From positions 1,116,001 to 1,180,000 of the forward strand of contig NZ_JABWRJ020000001.1 of assembly GCF_014268935.2 (NCBI RefSeq): DNA of 64,000 nt, read 5' to 3'. Below are positions 8,462 to 16,384 of the stretch, in pieces (the stretch's first letter is position 1; every line of letters begins with the position of its first letter). The notes under the pieces are model-generated. The model worked only from the letters and a program-made list of their open reading frames with translations, did not search any database and had not been told where the DNA came from. The position numbers were made by a program, and so were the translations under genes. This stretch comes from Pseudomonas peradeniyensis (GTDB lineage: Bacteria; Pseudomonadota; Gammaproteobacteria; Pseudomonadales; Pseudomonadaceae).

Positions 8462-8491
8462 AATCCGATGCCGCAAGGCATCGGATTTTTT
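8462..8491 (+). terminator. Rho-independent terminator of the LPMO-chitinase operon
   Basis: A perfect 11-bp stem AATCCGATGCC / GGCATCGGATT with a GCAA loop, whose right arm runs into six T residues. It lies about 65 nt after the chitinase stop codon. Confidence 0.92.
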
Positions 8492-8577
8492 GTTGTCTGC
8501 GGGACAGGGGATACCCTGCGAGCCATATGTCCGAAAATGGCGAGCCTCAAGCGCATCCAGGGCATAGGATGTCGCTC

Positions 8578-10044
8578 ATGACCAACCTCATCGATTCCCC
8601 CGAAAGCGATGCCTGCTACCTGGCCCTGAAAGCGCACGACGCGCGCTTCGATGGCGCCTTCTTCGCCGCGGTCACCAGCACCGGCATCTATTGCCGGCCG
8701 GTGTGCCGGGTGAAGACGCCACGGCGCGAGAACCTGCGCTTCTACCGGCATGCCGCCCAGGCCGAGGCGGCGGGCTTCAGGCCGTGCCTGCGCTGCCGCC
8801 CTGAGCTGGCGCCGCGTGCGGTGGCGTGGAGTACCGAGGATGCCTCGCGCATCCTGGCCGTGCAGGCGGCGCGCATGCTGGACGAGCCGCAGAACGTGCG
8901 TACGATGGTCGATATCGCCCGCCACCTGGGGGTGAGCGACCGTCACCTGCGACGCATCTTCGAGGCGCATTTCGGGGTCTCGCCGCTGCAGTACCTGCAG
9001 ACACGCCGGCTGCTGGCGGCCAAGCAACTGATCGCCGACACGCAGCTGCCGATGACCCAGGTGGCGTTGGCCAGCGGCTTTGGCAGTGTGCGGCGCTTCA
9101 ACGATGCGTTCTCCCAGCATTATGGCCTGAACCCCAGTACGTTGCGCCGCGCCCGCTCGAGCGCCAATGGGCAAGGGGTGAGCATTCGCCTGGGCTGGCG
9201 CCCGCCCTATGACGTGGAGGCGATGCTGGGTTTCCTGCGCCTGCGCGCCATCCCGGGCCTGGAATGGGTGGAGGGCCGGCAGTACATGCGCACCCTGCGC
9301 CTCGTGCAAGGCCAGCAGGCGTGCAGCGGCTGGCTCAGTGTGAGCCTTGACGACCAGCGTGCCCAGGCGCAGGTGACCATCAGTGACAGCCTGGCAGGCG
9401 TGCTGCCCACGCTGATCAACCGCGTGCGGGCCGCATTCGACCTGGATGCCGACCCGCTGGCGATCCACAGTGTATTGCAGGCCAGGTTCCCGGCGAGCGA
9501 AGGCATGCGTGTGCCCGGTACGCTGGACGGTTTCGAGCTGGCGGTGCGTGCCGTGCTTGGCCAGCAGGTCACCGTGGCCGCAGCTCGCACGCTGGGCGCG
9601 CGCCTGGTCGGCGCTTTTGGCGAACCCATCCAGACCCCCGTTGCAGCGTTGGACCGTCTGTTCCCCACGCCAGCCAGCCTGGCGGCGGCCAGTGGTGACG
9701 CCCTTGGCCGACTGGGCATCACGCGCCAGCGCCAGGGCGCGCTCAAGGCCCTGGCCGAGGCCGTGGGGGAAGGGCGCCTGGTGCTGAGCCCCGGCGTCGA
9801 TGTCGCGGCCACCTGCGCCCAGTTGCGTACCTTGCCCGGCATCGGCGACTGGACAGCCCAGTACATCGCCTTGCGCGCGTTGCGCTGGCCCGATGCGTTT
9901 CCGGCGGGTGACGTGGCACTGCAGAAGGCCCTGGGTGTGAACAGCGCCAGGGCCGCGATACAGGCCGCGCAGGATTGGCGGCCCTGGCGTGGCTATGCGG
10001 TGCTGCGTGCCTGGCAGGGGCTGGCAGGCGCAGCGCGTCCGTGA
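8578..10044 (+). CDS. alkA: Ada metal-binding / AraC / AlkA fusion, DNA-3-methyladenine glycosylase II
   Basis: A 488-residue three-part repair protein. Residues 8-80 form an Ada-type zinc site with Cys39, Cys43, Cys70 and Cys73, the first being the methylphosphotriester acceptor in Ada. Residues 90-190 are an AraC helix-turn-helix pair. Residues 200-488 are the AlkA N-domain and HhH-GPD glycosylase, with LPGIGDWTAQYIALRAL and the catalytic Asp in FPAGDVAL. The PCHRV-type methyltransferase domain of Ada is absent. The protein should sense DNA methyl-phosphotriesters, activate transcription and itself excise alkylated bases. The frame is open to 8527, but AGGA 8 nt before 8578 and the usual family N-terminus favour this start. 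Confidence 0.9.
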   Translation: MTNLIDSPESDACYLALKAHDARFDGAFFAAVTSTGIYCRPVCRVKTPRRENLRFYRHAAQAEAAGFRPCLRCRPELAPRAVAWSTEDASRILAVQAARMLDEPQNVRTMVDIARHLGVSDRHLRRIFEAHFGVSPLQYLQTRRLLAAKQLIADTQLPMTQVALASGFGSVRRFNDAFSQHYGLNPSTLRRARSSANGQGVSIRLGWRPPYDVEAMLGFLRLRAIPGLEWVEGRQYMRTLRLVQGQQACSGWLSVSLDDQRAQAQVTISDSLAGVLPTLINRVRAAFDLDADPLAIHSVLQARFPASEGMRVPGTLDGFELAVRAVLGQQVTVAAARTLGARLVGAFGEPIQTPVAALDRLFPTPASLAAASGDALGRLGITRQRQGALKALAEAVGEGRLVLSPGVDVAATCAQLRTLPGIGDWTAQYIALRALRWPDAFPAGDVALQKALGVNSARAAIQAAQDWRPWRGYAVLRAWQGLAGAARP

Positions 10045-10072
10045 GTGTCTTGGCGAGCGCTGTGTGGCGGGC

Positions 10073-10870
10073 TCAGGGATCCTGTGGATCATGCCCCAAT
10101 GATTGCAGGAACAACGAGAACAACTCCGGTTGCGACGAAATATCCAGCTTGGCGTAGAGATGCCGGCGATGGACCTTGATGGTTTCCGGGGAAATGGCCA
10201 GGCGCTCGGCCATGGCCTTGGATGAATAGCCCCGCAGGATCAGCCGGGCAATCTCCAGCTCGCGCTCCGACAATACCTTGGCCCCGAACAGGCTCATGGC
10301 GTCGCGCACCTGATGGGCCATGCCTGCCACGGGCGCTGGGCGCAGGCTCTGTTGCAGCCAGTGCTGGGCCATCAGCGCGACCACCCACGGGCACACCACC
10401 GCCAGCAAGCCATGGCTGGCGCTGTCGAACCGCTCGCGGCGTCCCAGCGACAGCGACAGGGCGCCACTGTCAGCCAACTGCACGATGAACTGCACCTCGT
10501 CTTCCAGCACATGGTCGTGGAAGTACTTGAGGTAGTACTCGCTCTGGCGGAACTGGTCCGGTGCCACTTCCTCGAGCCGGTGCAGGCCGTCGCCGATGCG
10601 CTCCTGGCAGGCCTGGTAGAACGGGTCGAGCTGGTACAGGCCGCTCAGGTACAGGGCCATGGCCTCGGGGTTACCTTCGCCCTGGGCATCGAAGATCTCC
10701 AGCGCCCGGGGCAGGCCGGCGCGGGGGTAGAACATCGCCAGCGCGTTGTCGAACGCCAGCCACTGCTGCAACAGCAGGATCAACTGGCGCCAGAAGCGCG
10801 GCTGGCCGATCTGCTCGACGGTGTGGGCGAGGCCTGCGTGAGTGCTGGCCTCGGTGAACAGGTTGTGCAT
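10073..10870 (-). CDS. LuxR-type transcriptional regulator
   Basis: A 265-residue regulator with a C-terminal LuxR/GerE helix-turn-helix (LSERELEIARLILRGYSSKAMAERL, then ISPETIKVHRRHLYAKL, about residues 205-255). The N-terminal 180 residues are a non-canonical sensor, without the receiver Asp or obvious acyl-homoserine-lactone residues. It is divergent from the APC permease-peptidase operon, with a 15-bp inverted repeat between them, so it probably regulates those genes in response to an amine or amino-acid-like ligand. The Met at 10870 was chosen; upstream codons include REP sequence. It is convergent with the alkA fusion, 28 nt apart. Confidence 0.85.
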   Translation of the reverse strand: MHNLFTEASTHAGLAHTVEQIGQPRFWRQLILLLQQWLAFDNALAMFYPRAGLPRALEIFDAQGEGNPEAMALYLSGLYQLDPFYQACQERIGDGLHRLEEVAPDQFRQSEYYLKYFHDHVLEDEVQFIVQLADSGALSLSLGRRERFDSASHGLLAVVCPWVVALMAQHWLQQSLRPAPVAGMAHQVRDAMSLFGAKVLSERELEIARLILRGYSSKAMAERLAISPETIKVHRRHLYAKLDISSQPELFSLFLQSLGHDPQDP

Positions 10871-10890
10871 GCGGTGGTGCCATGAGGATT

Positions 10891-10912
10891 GTGGAAGCGG
10901 GCTTGCCCGCGA
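10891..10912. repeat. REP-like element
   Basis: GTGGAAGCGGGCTTGCCCGCGA is a diverged single copy of the P. putida-group REP, compared with the paired copies at 13578-13651. It lies just upstream of the LuxR gene start. Confidence 0.6.
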
Positions 10913-10960
10913 CAAGGCACCTGCAGTGTTCAGATCTTTGCACCTCTGCGTCAAGGGGCG

Positions 10961-10975
10961 TACCCCCTAAGGGTA
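10961..10975. promoter_or_regulatory. candidate operator, inverted repeat TACCC-N5-GGGTA
   Basis: TACCCCCTAAGGGTA is a perfect 5-bp inverted repeat with a 5-bp spacer, in the intergenic space between the divergent LuxR regulator and the permease operon, 100 nt before the permease start. Its size and position suit a LuxR-type dimer; binding is inferred. Confidence 0.4.
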
Positions 10976-11075
10976 ATTGGCCCAGCTACCCATTCGCCCT
11001 ACAGTCCAGCCCAGGTCCTGCGGCCGCGTGACCGGTTTTCCCCTCACAACCAATAACAACCAGAGGAAAAACGCC

Positions 11076-12440
11076 ATGAGCTCCAGCGCAGCGCCCACGG
11101 GCGCACTCCAGCAACGGCTGGGGGTGTTCGACGTGGTCGCCATCACCGTGTCGGCGGTGACCCCGGCCAGTTCCGTGTTCGTCATCGCCCCGTTCGCCAT
11201 CCAGCAGGCCGGCAGCGGCGCCTTTCTCTCGTTCATCATGGCCGCGTTCCTGGCGCTGATGTTCGCCTGGTGCTATGCCGAGCTGGGGCGTGCCCACAGC
11301 TCCGCCGGTGGCGAATACGTGTACGCCAAGCGGGTGTTCGGCGGGCTGGCCGGCTACGCCACCTTCCTCACCGTGCTGGCCTCGATGCTGTTCATCCCGC
11401 CGGTGCTCGCCGCCGGTGCCGCTACCTACCTGAACAACGCCCTGGGCACCAGGTTCGACACCCAGGCGGTGGCCCTGGTGATCGTGGTGTCGAGCTATGC
11501 GCTGGGCATACTCAATATTCGCCTGAACGCCTGGATCACCGGGTTGTTCCTGTTCTGCGAAGTCGCCGCGCTGCTGGTGATCGTGACCCTGGGTTTCGGC
11601 AACGCCAGCCAGCCGGTGGCGAGCCTGCTGCAACCGCAGATGCTCGAGCAGGGCAGCCTGGTCGTCGCGCCCTGGGCGCTGGTGCTGGGGGCGGTGGGCA
11701 TGGCCCTGTTCGCCTTCAACGGTTACGGTGGCGCGGTGCTGCTGGCTGAGGACATGAAGGACCGTGGCCGTACCGTGCACCGGGCGGTGCTGTGGTCGTT
11801 GGTCGTCGTGGTGGCGATCGAGGTGATTCCGCTGGCGGCGCTGCTGATCGGCGCACCGTCGCTGCAGGCGATGCTGGCCAGCGGCGACCCGATTGGCTAC
11901 CTGCTCACCGCCCACGGTAACGAGACCCTGGCGCGGCTGGTCAGCGCCGGGATCTTCCTTTCGGTGTTCAACGCCATCGTCGCCATCGTCATCCAGGTCG
12001 GCCGGGTGGTGTACAGCAGCGGCCGCGATGCGATCTGGACGCCCACCCTCAACCGTGCCTTCACGCTGATCCACCCGCGCTGGGAGTCGCCGTGGCTGGC
12101 GACCCTGTTCCTGGCCGTGCCCTCGGCGTTGCTGAGCCTGTCCGGCAGCCTGGAACAACTGACCTCGTTCACCGTGCTGCTGTTGCTGCTGATCTACCTG
12201 GTGGTGGCGGCCTGCGCGCTGTGCAGCCGGGTACTGCGACGCGACCGCGAGCACCCGTACCGCATGCCGCTGTGGCCATTGCCGGCCCTGCTGGCGGTCA
12301 GCGGCGCCGGCTGGCTGCTGGTGACCTTGCTACGCGAAGCATCGCTGCGCGACCTGTCGATCATTCTCGGGCTGCTGGCTGTGTCGGTGACGCTGTACAG
12401 CACCCACGGCCGGCTCAGCCCGACCTTCCAGAAATTGTGA
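11076..12440 (+). CDS. APC-family amino acid / amine permease
   Basis: A 454-residue inner-membrane transporter with about twelve hydrophobic helices. The N-terminal FDVVAITVSAVTPASSVFVIAP carries the unwound helix-1 region typical of amino acid-polyamine-organocation permeases, and the YAELGRAHSSAGGEYVYAKR segment is the conserved loop after helix 2. It probably imports an amino acid, amine or small peptide derivative by H+ or Na+ coupling. The frame is open upstream, but the Met at 11076 sits after an AGAGGAAAA site. It is followed 17 nt later by the P1 peptidase, so the operon likely takes up and then hydrolyses one class of compound. Confidence 0.87.
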   Translation: MSSSAAPTGALQQRLGVFDVVAITVSAVTPASSVFVIAPFAIQQAGSGAFLSFIMAAFLALMFAWCYAELGRAHSSAGGEYVYAKRVFGGLAGYATFLTVLASMLFIPPVLAAGAATYLNNALGTRFDTQAVALVIVVSSYALGILNIRLNAWITGLFLFCEVAALLVIVTLGFGNASQPVASLLQPQMLEQGSLVVAPWALVLGAVGMALFAFNGYGGAVLLAEDMKDRGRTVHRAVLWSLVVVVAIEVIPLAALLIGAPSLQAMLASGDPIGYLLTAHGNETLARLVSAGIFLSVFNAIVAIVIQVGRVVYSSGRDAIWTPTLNRAFTLIHPRWESPWLATLFLAVPSALLSLSGSLEQLTSFTVLLLLLIYLVVAACALCSRVLRRDREHPYRMPLWPLPALLAVSGAGWLLVTLLREASLRDLSIILGLLAVSVTLYSTHGRLSPTFQKL

Positions 12441-12457
12441 GCAACCAAGGAGTACAT

Positions 12458-13567
12458 ATGCGTGCGCGTCAACTGGGCATCACCCTCGGCCACGGCACCC
12501 CGGGCCCGTTCAATGCCATCACCGACGTACCGGGGGTGCGGGTCGGCCACAGCACCCTGATCGATGAACAGCGCCCGGCGCCGATCCGCACCGGGGTGAC
12601 CCTGATCGAGCCGCGTGCGGGCGCGGCCCGGCAGCAGCCGTGCTTCGCCGGTTGCCATGTGCTCAACGGCAACGGCGACGCCACGGGGCTGGAGTGGATC
12701 CGCGAGGCCGGGCTGCTGACCACGCCGATCGCCATCACCAACACCCACAGCGTCGGCGTGGTGCGCGACGCGCTGATCGCCGCCGAGCGCGAGCGTCTGC
12801 CGGACGACGCGGTGTACTGGTGCATGCCGGTGGTGATGGAAACCTATGATGGCCTGCTCAATGACATCTGGGGCCAGCACGTGACGCCGGCGCAGGTGCG
12901 CCAGGCGCAGCAGGCCGCGGAGTCAGGCCCGGTGCAGGAAGGCCCGGTGGGTGGCGGCACGGGGATGATCTGCCACGAGTTCAAGGGTGGCATCGGCACC
13001 GCCTCGCGGCGCCTGGAGGACGGGCAGGGGGGCTGGACCGTCGGTGTCCTGGTCCAGGCCAACCATGGCCAGCGGCGCGAGCTGCGGGTCGACGGGTACC
13101 CGGTCGGGCGCCAGCTGGGGCATCTGCCGTCGCCCTTCGCCGAGGCCGAGGCGGGCACTCCGGGGATGGGCTCGATCGTGGTGGTGATCGCCACCGACGC
13201 GCCCTTGCTGCCGCACCAGTGCCAGCGCCTGGCGCAGCGGGCGTCGATCGGCATCGCCCGTACCGGTGGCGGAACCGAGGACTCCAGTGGCGATATCTTC
13301 CTGGCGTTTTCCACCGGCAATCAGGGATTGCCGCCCGCTGACTACGGGCGCAAGGGGCTGGCCCAGTGCACAGGCGTGCAAATGCTCAACAACGACCATA
13401 TTTCGGGGTTGTTCATGGCGGCGGCGGAAGCGGTGGAGGAGGCGATCGTCAATGCCTTGCTGGCGGGGCGGACGATGCAGGGCAAGGGTGGGCGGGTGGT
13501 GCCGGCGCTGGAGGGGGATTTGCTGTTGACGGCGTTGCACGAGGCGGGGTGGAAGCCTCGCAACTAG
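12458..13567 (+). CDS. P1 family (DmpA/BapA-type) aminopeptidase
   Basis: A 369-residue Ntn-like self-processing hydrolase. The N-terminus LGITLGHGTPGPFNAITDVPGVRVGHSTL is the DmpA signature. The autocleavage site is the Gly-Ser before the IVVVIATDAPLLPHQ strand; the new nucleophile would be Ser239. The GTEDSSGDIFLAFSTGN motif completes the site. Family members remove N-terminal residues, including D-amino acids (DmpA) or beta-amino acids (BapA), from short peptides and amides. No signal peptide. An AAGGAG site is present. Pairing with an APC permease suggests use of an unusual amide or peptide; the substrate is unknown. Confidence 0.9.
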   Translation: MRARQLGITLGHGTPGPFNAITDVPGVRVGHSTLIDEQRPAPIRTGVTLIEPRAGAARQQPCFAGCHVLNGNGDATGLEWIREAGLLTTPIAITNTHSVGVVRDALIAAERERLPDDAVYWCMPVVMETYDGLLNDIWGQHVTPAQVRQAQQAAESGPVQEGPVGGGTGMICHEFKGGIGTASRRLEDGQGGWTVGVLVQANHGQRRELRVDGYPVGRQLGHLPSPFAEAEAGTPGMGSIVVVIATDAPLLPHQCQRLAQRASIGIARTGGGTEDSSGDIFLAFSTGNQGLPPADYGRKGLAQCTGVQMLNNDHISGLFMAAAEAVEEAIVNALLAGRTMQGKGGRVVPALEGDLLLTALHEAGWKPRN

Positions 13568-13577
13568 CGTTATGACC

Positions 13578-13651
13578 ATCGCGGGGCAAGCCCGCTCCCA
13601 CAGATCCTGTGCCGGCTGGCTACAGGCGTGGGAGCGGGCTTGCCCCGCGAT
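13578..13651. repeat. BIME: inverted pair of REP elements
   Basis: Two perfect 24-base arms, ATCGCGGGGCAAGCCCGCTCCCAC and its reverse complement, are separated by 26 bases. They lie exactly between the convergent peptidase and MFS genes and form a long cruciform/hairpin that can act as a bidirectional terminator or mRNA stabiliser. Typical of the P. putida group. Confidence 0.88.
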
Positions 13652-13666
13652 GAGGTTGTCTGCTGT

Positions 13667-14995
13667 CTAGCGGGCTCCAGCCAACACGGCGCTACCACCT
13701 CGCGATACCCGCAACGCCACCAGGCTGCCGACCACGATCAACCCCGCCAGCGCATACAGCGCCGCGTCGGTCGAACCGGTCTGGTCCTTGATGAACCCCA
13801 CCAGGTAAGGGCTGAGGAAACCGGCCATCTGCCCCACCGAGTTGATGATCGCCAGGCCCGCCACGGCGGTGCCGGCGGTCAGCAGCGCGGTCGGCATCGG
13901 CCAGAACATCGGCAGGCCGGTCAGCGCGCCCATGGTGGCGATAGACAGGCCGAGGATGGCGATGGGTGGGTTGCCGGCGAAGTTCACCGCGATCAGCAGG
14001 CCCAGGGCGCCCATCAGCATCGGCACCACAAGGTGCCAGCGGCGCTCGTTGCGCAGGTCCGCCGAACGGCCGACCAGGATCATGAACACACCCGCCAGCA
14101 GGTACGGGATGGCGCTCAGCCAGCCGATCAGCAGCGGGTTGTCGAAGCCCATGTTCTTGATGATCGACGGCAGCCAGAAGTTGATGGCGTAGACGCCGCT
14201 CTGGATGCAGAAGTAGACGAAACCGAAGGTCCAGATCAGCGGGTTGGTCAGCACCGACAGCACGCTGTCACCGCGGGTGGCCGGCTTGCTGGCGGCGTCG
14301 GCCTTGAGGTCCGCTTCGATCAGTTGGCGCTCGGCCGGGCTCAGCCATTTGGCGGTCTGGTAGCCGTCGCTGAGCAGCACGATGGCCAGCGCGCCGAGCA
14401 CCACGGTGGGCAGCCCCTGGATCAGGAACATCCACTGCCAGCCGGCCAGGCCATGCTGGCCGGCGGCAAAGTGCTCGAGGATCCAGCCGGAGAACGGTCC
14501 GCCGAGCAGGCCGGACACCGGGATCGCCGACATGAACAGGGCCATGATGCGGCCGCGGCGGTCCGCCGGGAACCAGCGCGAGAGGTACAGCACCACGCCG
14601 GGGAAGAAGCCTGCCTCGGCGGCGCCGGTGAGCAGGCGCAGGGCATAGAACTCGGTGGGGGTGGTGACGAACAGCAGGCAGGTGGACAGGCTGCCCCAGG
14701 CGATCATCATCAGCGCGATCCAGCGCCGCGGGCCGAAGCGGTTGAGCGCCAGGTTGCTGGGCAGGCCGCAGAGCACGTAGCCGATGAAGAAGATGCCGGC
14801 GCCGAGGCCGTACACGGTTTCGCTGAATTTCAGCGCGTCGAGCATCTGCAGCTTGGCGAAGCCGACGTTGACGCGGTCCAGGTAGTTGAACAGGTAGCAG
14901 ATGAAAATGAACGGGATCAGCCGCAGGGTAATGCGCCGGTACAGCGCGTTGCGGGTGATCTCGATGCCTTGGTCAGGGGCGGGGCTGTGTGCCAT
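13667..14995 (-). CDS. MFS transporter, anion:cation symporter (ACS) type
   Basis: A 442-residue inner-membrane carrier with twelve helices. It shows the ACS-type start RITLRLIPFIFICYLFNYLDRVNVGFAKLQM and the cytoplasmic loop GxxxDxRGRIMA-like PADRRGRIMALF. This branch transports organic anions such as glucarate, galactonate, tartrate or phthalate. It is divergent from cdaR (a sugar-diacid regulator) and near glycerate kinase, so a glucarate/galactarate/glycerate-type substrate is the best inference. Long in-frame codons upstream of 14995 overlap the divergent gene and were excluded. The 3' end abuts a BIME. Confidence 0.88.
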   Translation of the reverse strand: MAHSPAPDQGIEITRNALYRRITLRLIPFIFICYLFNYLDRVNVGFAKLQMLDALKFSETVYGLGAGIFFIGYVLCGLPSNLALNRFGPRRWIALMMIAWGSLSTCLLFVTTPTEFYALRLLTGAAEAGFFPGVVLYLSRWFPADRRGRIMALFMSAIPVSGLLGGPFSGWILEHFAAGQHGLAGWQWMFLIQGLPTVVLGALAIVLLSDGYQTAKWLSPAERQLIEADLKADAASKPATRGDSVLSVLTNPLIWTFGFVYFCIQSGVYAINFWLPSIIKNMGFDNPLLIGWLSAIPYLLAGVFMILVGRSADLRNERRWHLVVPMLMGALGLLIAVNFAGNPPIAILGLSIATMGALTGLPMFWPMPTALLTAGTAVAGLAIINSVGQMAGFLSPYLVGFIKDQTGSTDAALYALAGLIVVGSLVALRVSRGGSAVLAGAR

Positions 14996-15085
14996 GATCG
15001 GGTTCTCTGTTGTTATGGTTGTCACCGCGTCGCCTGTGCCGGCGCTCGCCTTGAGCAGTCTCGGGGAGTGTAGCGCGGCTGTCTT

Positions 15086-15099
15086 TGTGCTTTTGCACA
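15086..15099. promoter_or_regulatory. candidate CdaR operator, TGTGC-N4-GCACA
   Basis: TGTGCTTTTGCACA is a perfect 5-bp inverted repeat in the space between the divergent MFS gene and cdaR, 70 nt before the cdaR start. It suits autoregulation and control of the transporter by CdaR; not proven. Confidence 0.4.
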
Positions 15100-15139
15100 G
15101 CTTCAGGTAAAGGCTGCTGTGCCGCCGACCAAAGTCCCA

Positions 15140-15151
15140 AAGCCTAGGCTT
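15140..15151. promoter_or_regulatory. 12-bp palindrome upstream of cdaR
   Basis: AAGCCTAGGCTT is a perfect palindrome 18 nt before the cdaR ATG, overlapping the likely 5' untranslated region. It may be a second operator or chance. Confidence 0.25.
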
Positions 15152-15169
15152 AGACCCAAGGACCCTTAC

Positions 15170-16273
15170 ATGTTCGAGCTGGACCACGACCTGGCCCAGG
15201 ATATCGTCAACCGGGCGATGGCCATCCTGCCGTGCAACGTCAACGTGATGGACAGCCAGGGTCTGATCCTCGGCAGTGGCGAGCCAGAGCGTATCAATAC
15301 CCGCCACGAAGGCGCGCAACTGGTGCTGGCCAACGGCCGCATCGTCGAGCTGGACGGGGAGGCGGCCAAGTGCCTGAAGGGCGTGCAGCCTGGCGTCAAC
15401 CTGCCGCTGATGCTCGATGGCCGGCTGATCGGCGTGCTGGGGCTGACCGGTGATCCGCAGCAACTGCGCACCTACGGGGAACTGGTGCGCATGACCGCCG
15501 AGATGCTGCTGGCCCAGCGTCACCTGCAGGTGGAGCAGCAATGGCGCCGCCAGCGCTGCGACGACCTGCTGGCGCTGCTGCTGGGCGGCAGCGGCGAGTC
15601 ACCGCGCCTGGTCGACGAGGCCCAGCAACTGGGGCTCAAGCCCAACCTGCCACGGATTCCTTGTCTGTTCGAACTGCGCGCCGGGCCGCCGGCCGAAGCC
15701 CTGTCGGCCTGGCTGATGAGCCGCTACCCGGACAGCTGGTGCGTCAGCCCCGCCCGCCAGTCGCTGCTGTGGTGCCGCCCGGCGGGCGTGGTGCTGGATG
15801 AGCCGCGCCTGTTCGAGCGCCTGCAGCGCCATGGCTGGGAGGTCGAACGCCTGGCCCTGGGCAGCCCGGCGCAGAGCCTGGAGCAATTGCGCCGTGGTTA
15901 CCGGCGGGTTCGCGACCTGCTGGCCTATGGCCGGGAAGTGCTGCCCGACGAGCGTCTGCTGAGCCTGGCGCGCTACCGCCTGCCGGCGCTGCTCTGGCGG
16001 CATCGCAACGACGATGCCCTGGATGAGCTGCTCGAACCGTTGCAGCGCATCCGCGCCAGGGATGCCAGCGGCCAGCTGCTGCTCACCCTGCGCGCCTGGT
16101 GCGCCCATGACGGGCAGAGCCAGGCCTGCGCCGAGGCGCTGGGAATCCATCGCAACAGCCTGCGCTATCGGCTGGAGCGGATCGCCGAGTTGGGGGAGGT
16201 CGATCCGTTGCGGATGGAGGGGATGCTGAGCCTGTATTTGGGGTTGCAGTTGTTGCCGGCAAAGGGGCTGTAG
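15170..16273 (+). CDS. cdaR: CdaR family sugar-diacid transcriptional regulator
   Basis: A 367-residue regulator. Residues 1-135 form the putative sugar-diacid recognition domain (MFELDHDLAQDIVNRAM through NLPLMLDGRLIGVLGLTG). A variable GGDEF-like middle follows, then a C-terminal PucR-type helix-turn-helix (CAEALGIHRNSLRYRLERI, about 335-355). In E. coli CdaR activates glucarate, galactarate and glycerate genes. The Met at 15170 gives the canonical N-terminus and has a CAAGGA site. It is divergent from the MFS gene and followed by glycerate kinase after 111 nt, a consistent diacid/glycerate module. Confidence 0.9.
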   Translation: MFELDHDLAQDIVNRAMAILPCNVNVMDSQGLILGSGEPERINTRHEGAQLVLANGRIVELDGEAAKCLKGVQPGVNLPLMLDGRLIGVLGLTGDPQQLRTYGELVRMTAEMLLAQRHLQVEQQWRRQRCDDLLALLLGGSGESPRLVDEAQQLGLKPNLPRIPCLFELRAGPPAEALSAWLMSRYPDSWCVSPARQSLLWCRPAGVVLDEPRLFERLQRHGWEVERLALGSPAQSLEQLRRGYRRVRDLLAYGREVLPDERLLSLARYRLPALLWRHRNDDALDELLEPLQRIRARDASGQLLLTLRAWCAHDGQSQACAEALGIHRNSLRYRLERIAELGEVDPLRMEGMLSLYLGLQLLPAKGL

Positions 16274-16384
16274 CATCGCGAGCAGGCATTCGCCCAAACA
16301 ACGCCTCTGCGTTTTGTGCATCCGACCGAGGCTGGCGTGGCGTACAGCTGTCAGCATGCGCGGCAACAGGACAGGAGAATCCCC

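Noticed and set aside
10871..10954. N-terminal extension of the LuxR regulator to 10954
   Set aside because: The extra 28 codons read across a REP element and are unlike regulator N-termini; the Met at 10870 is the better start.
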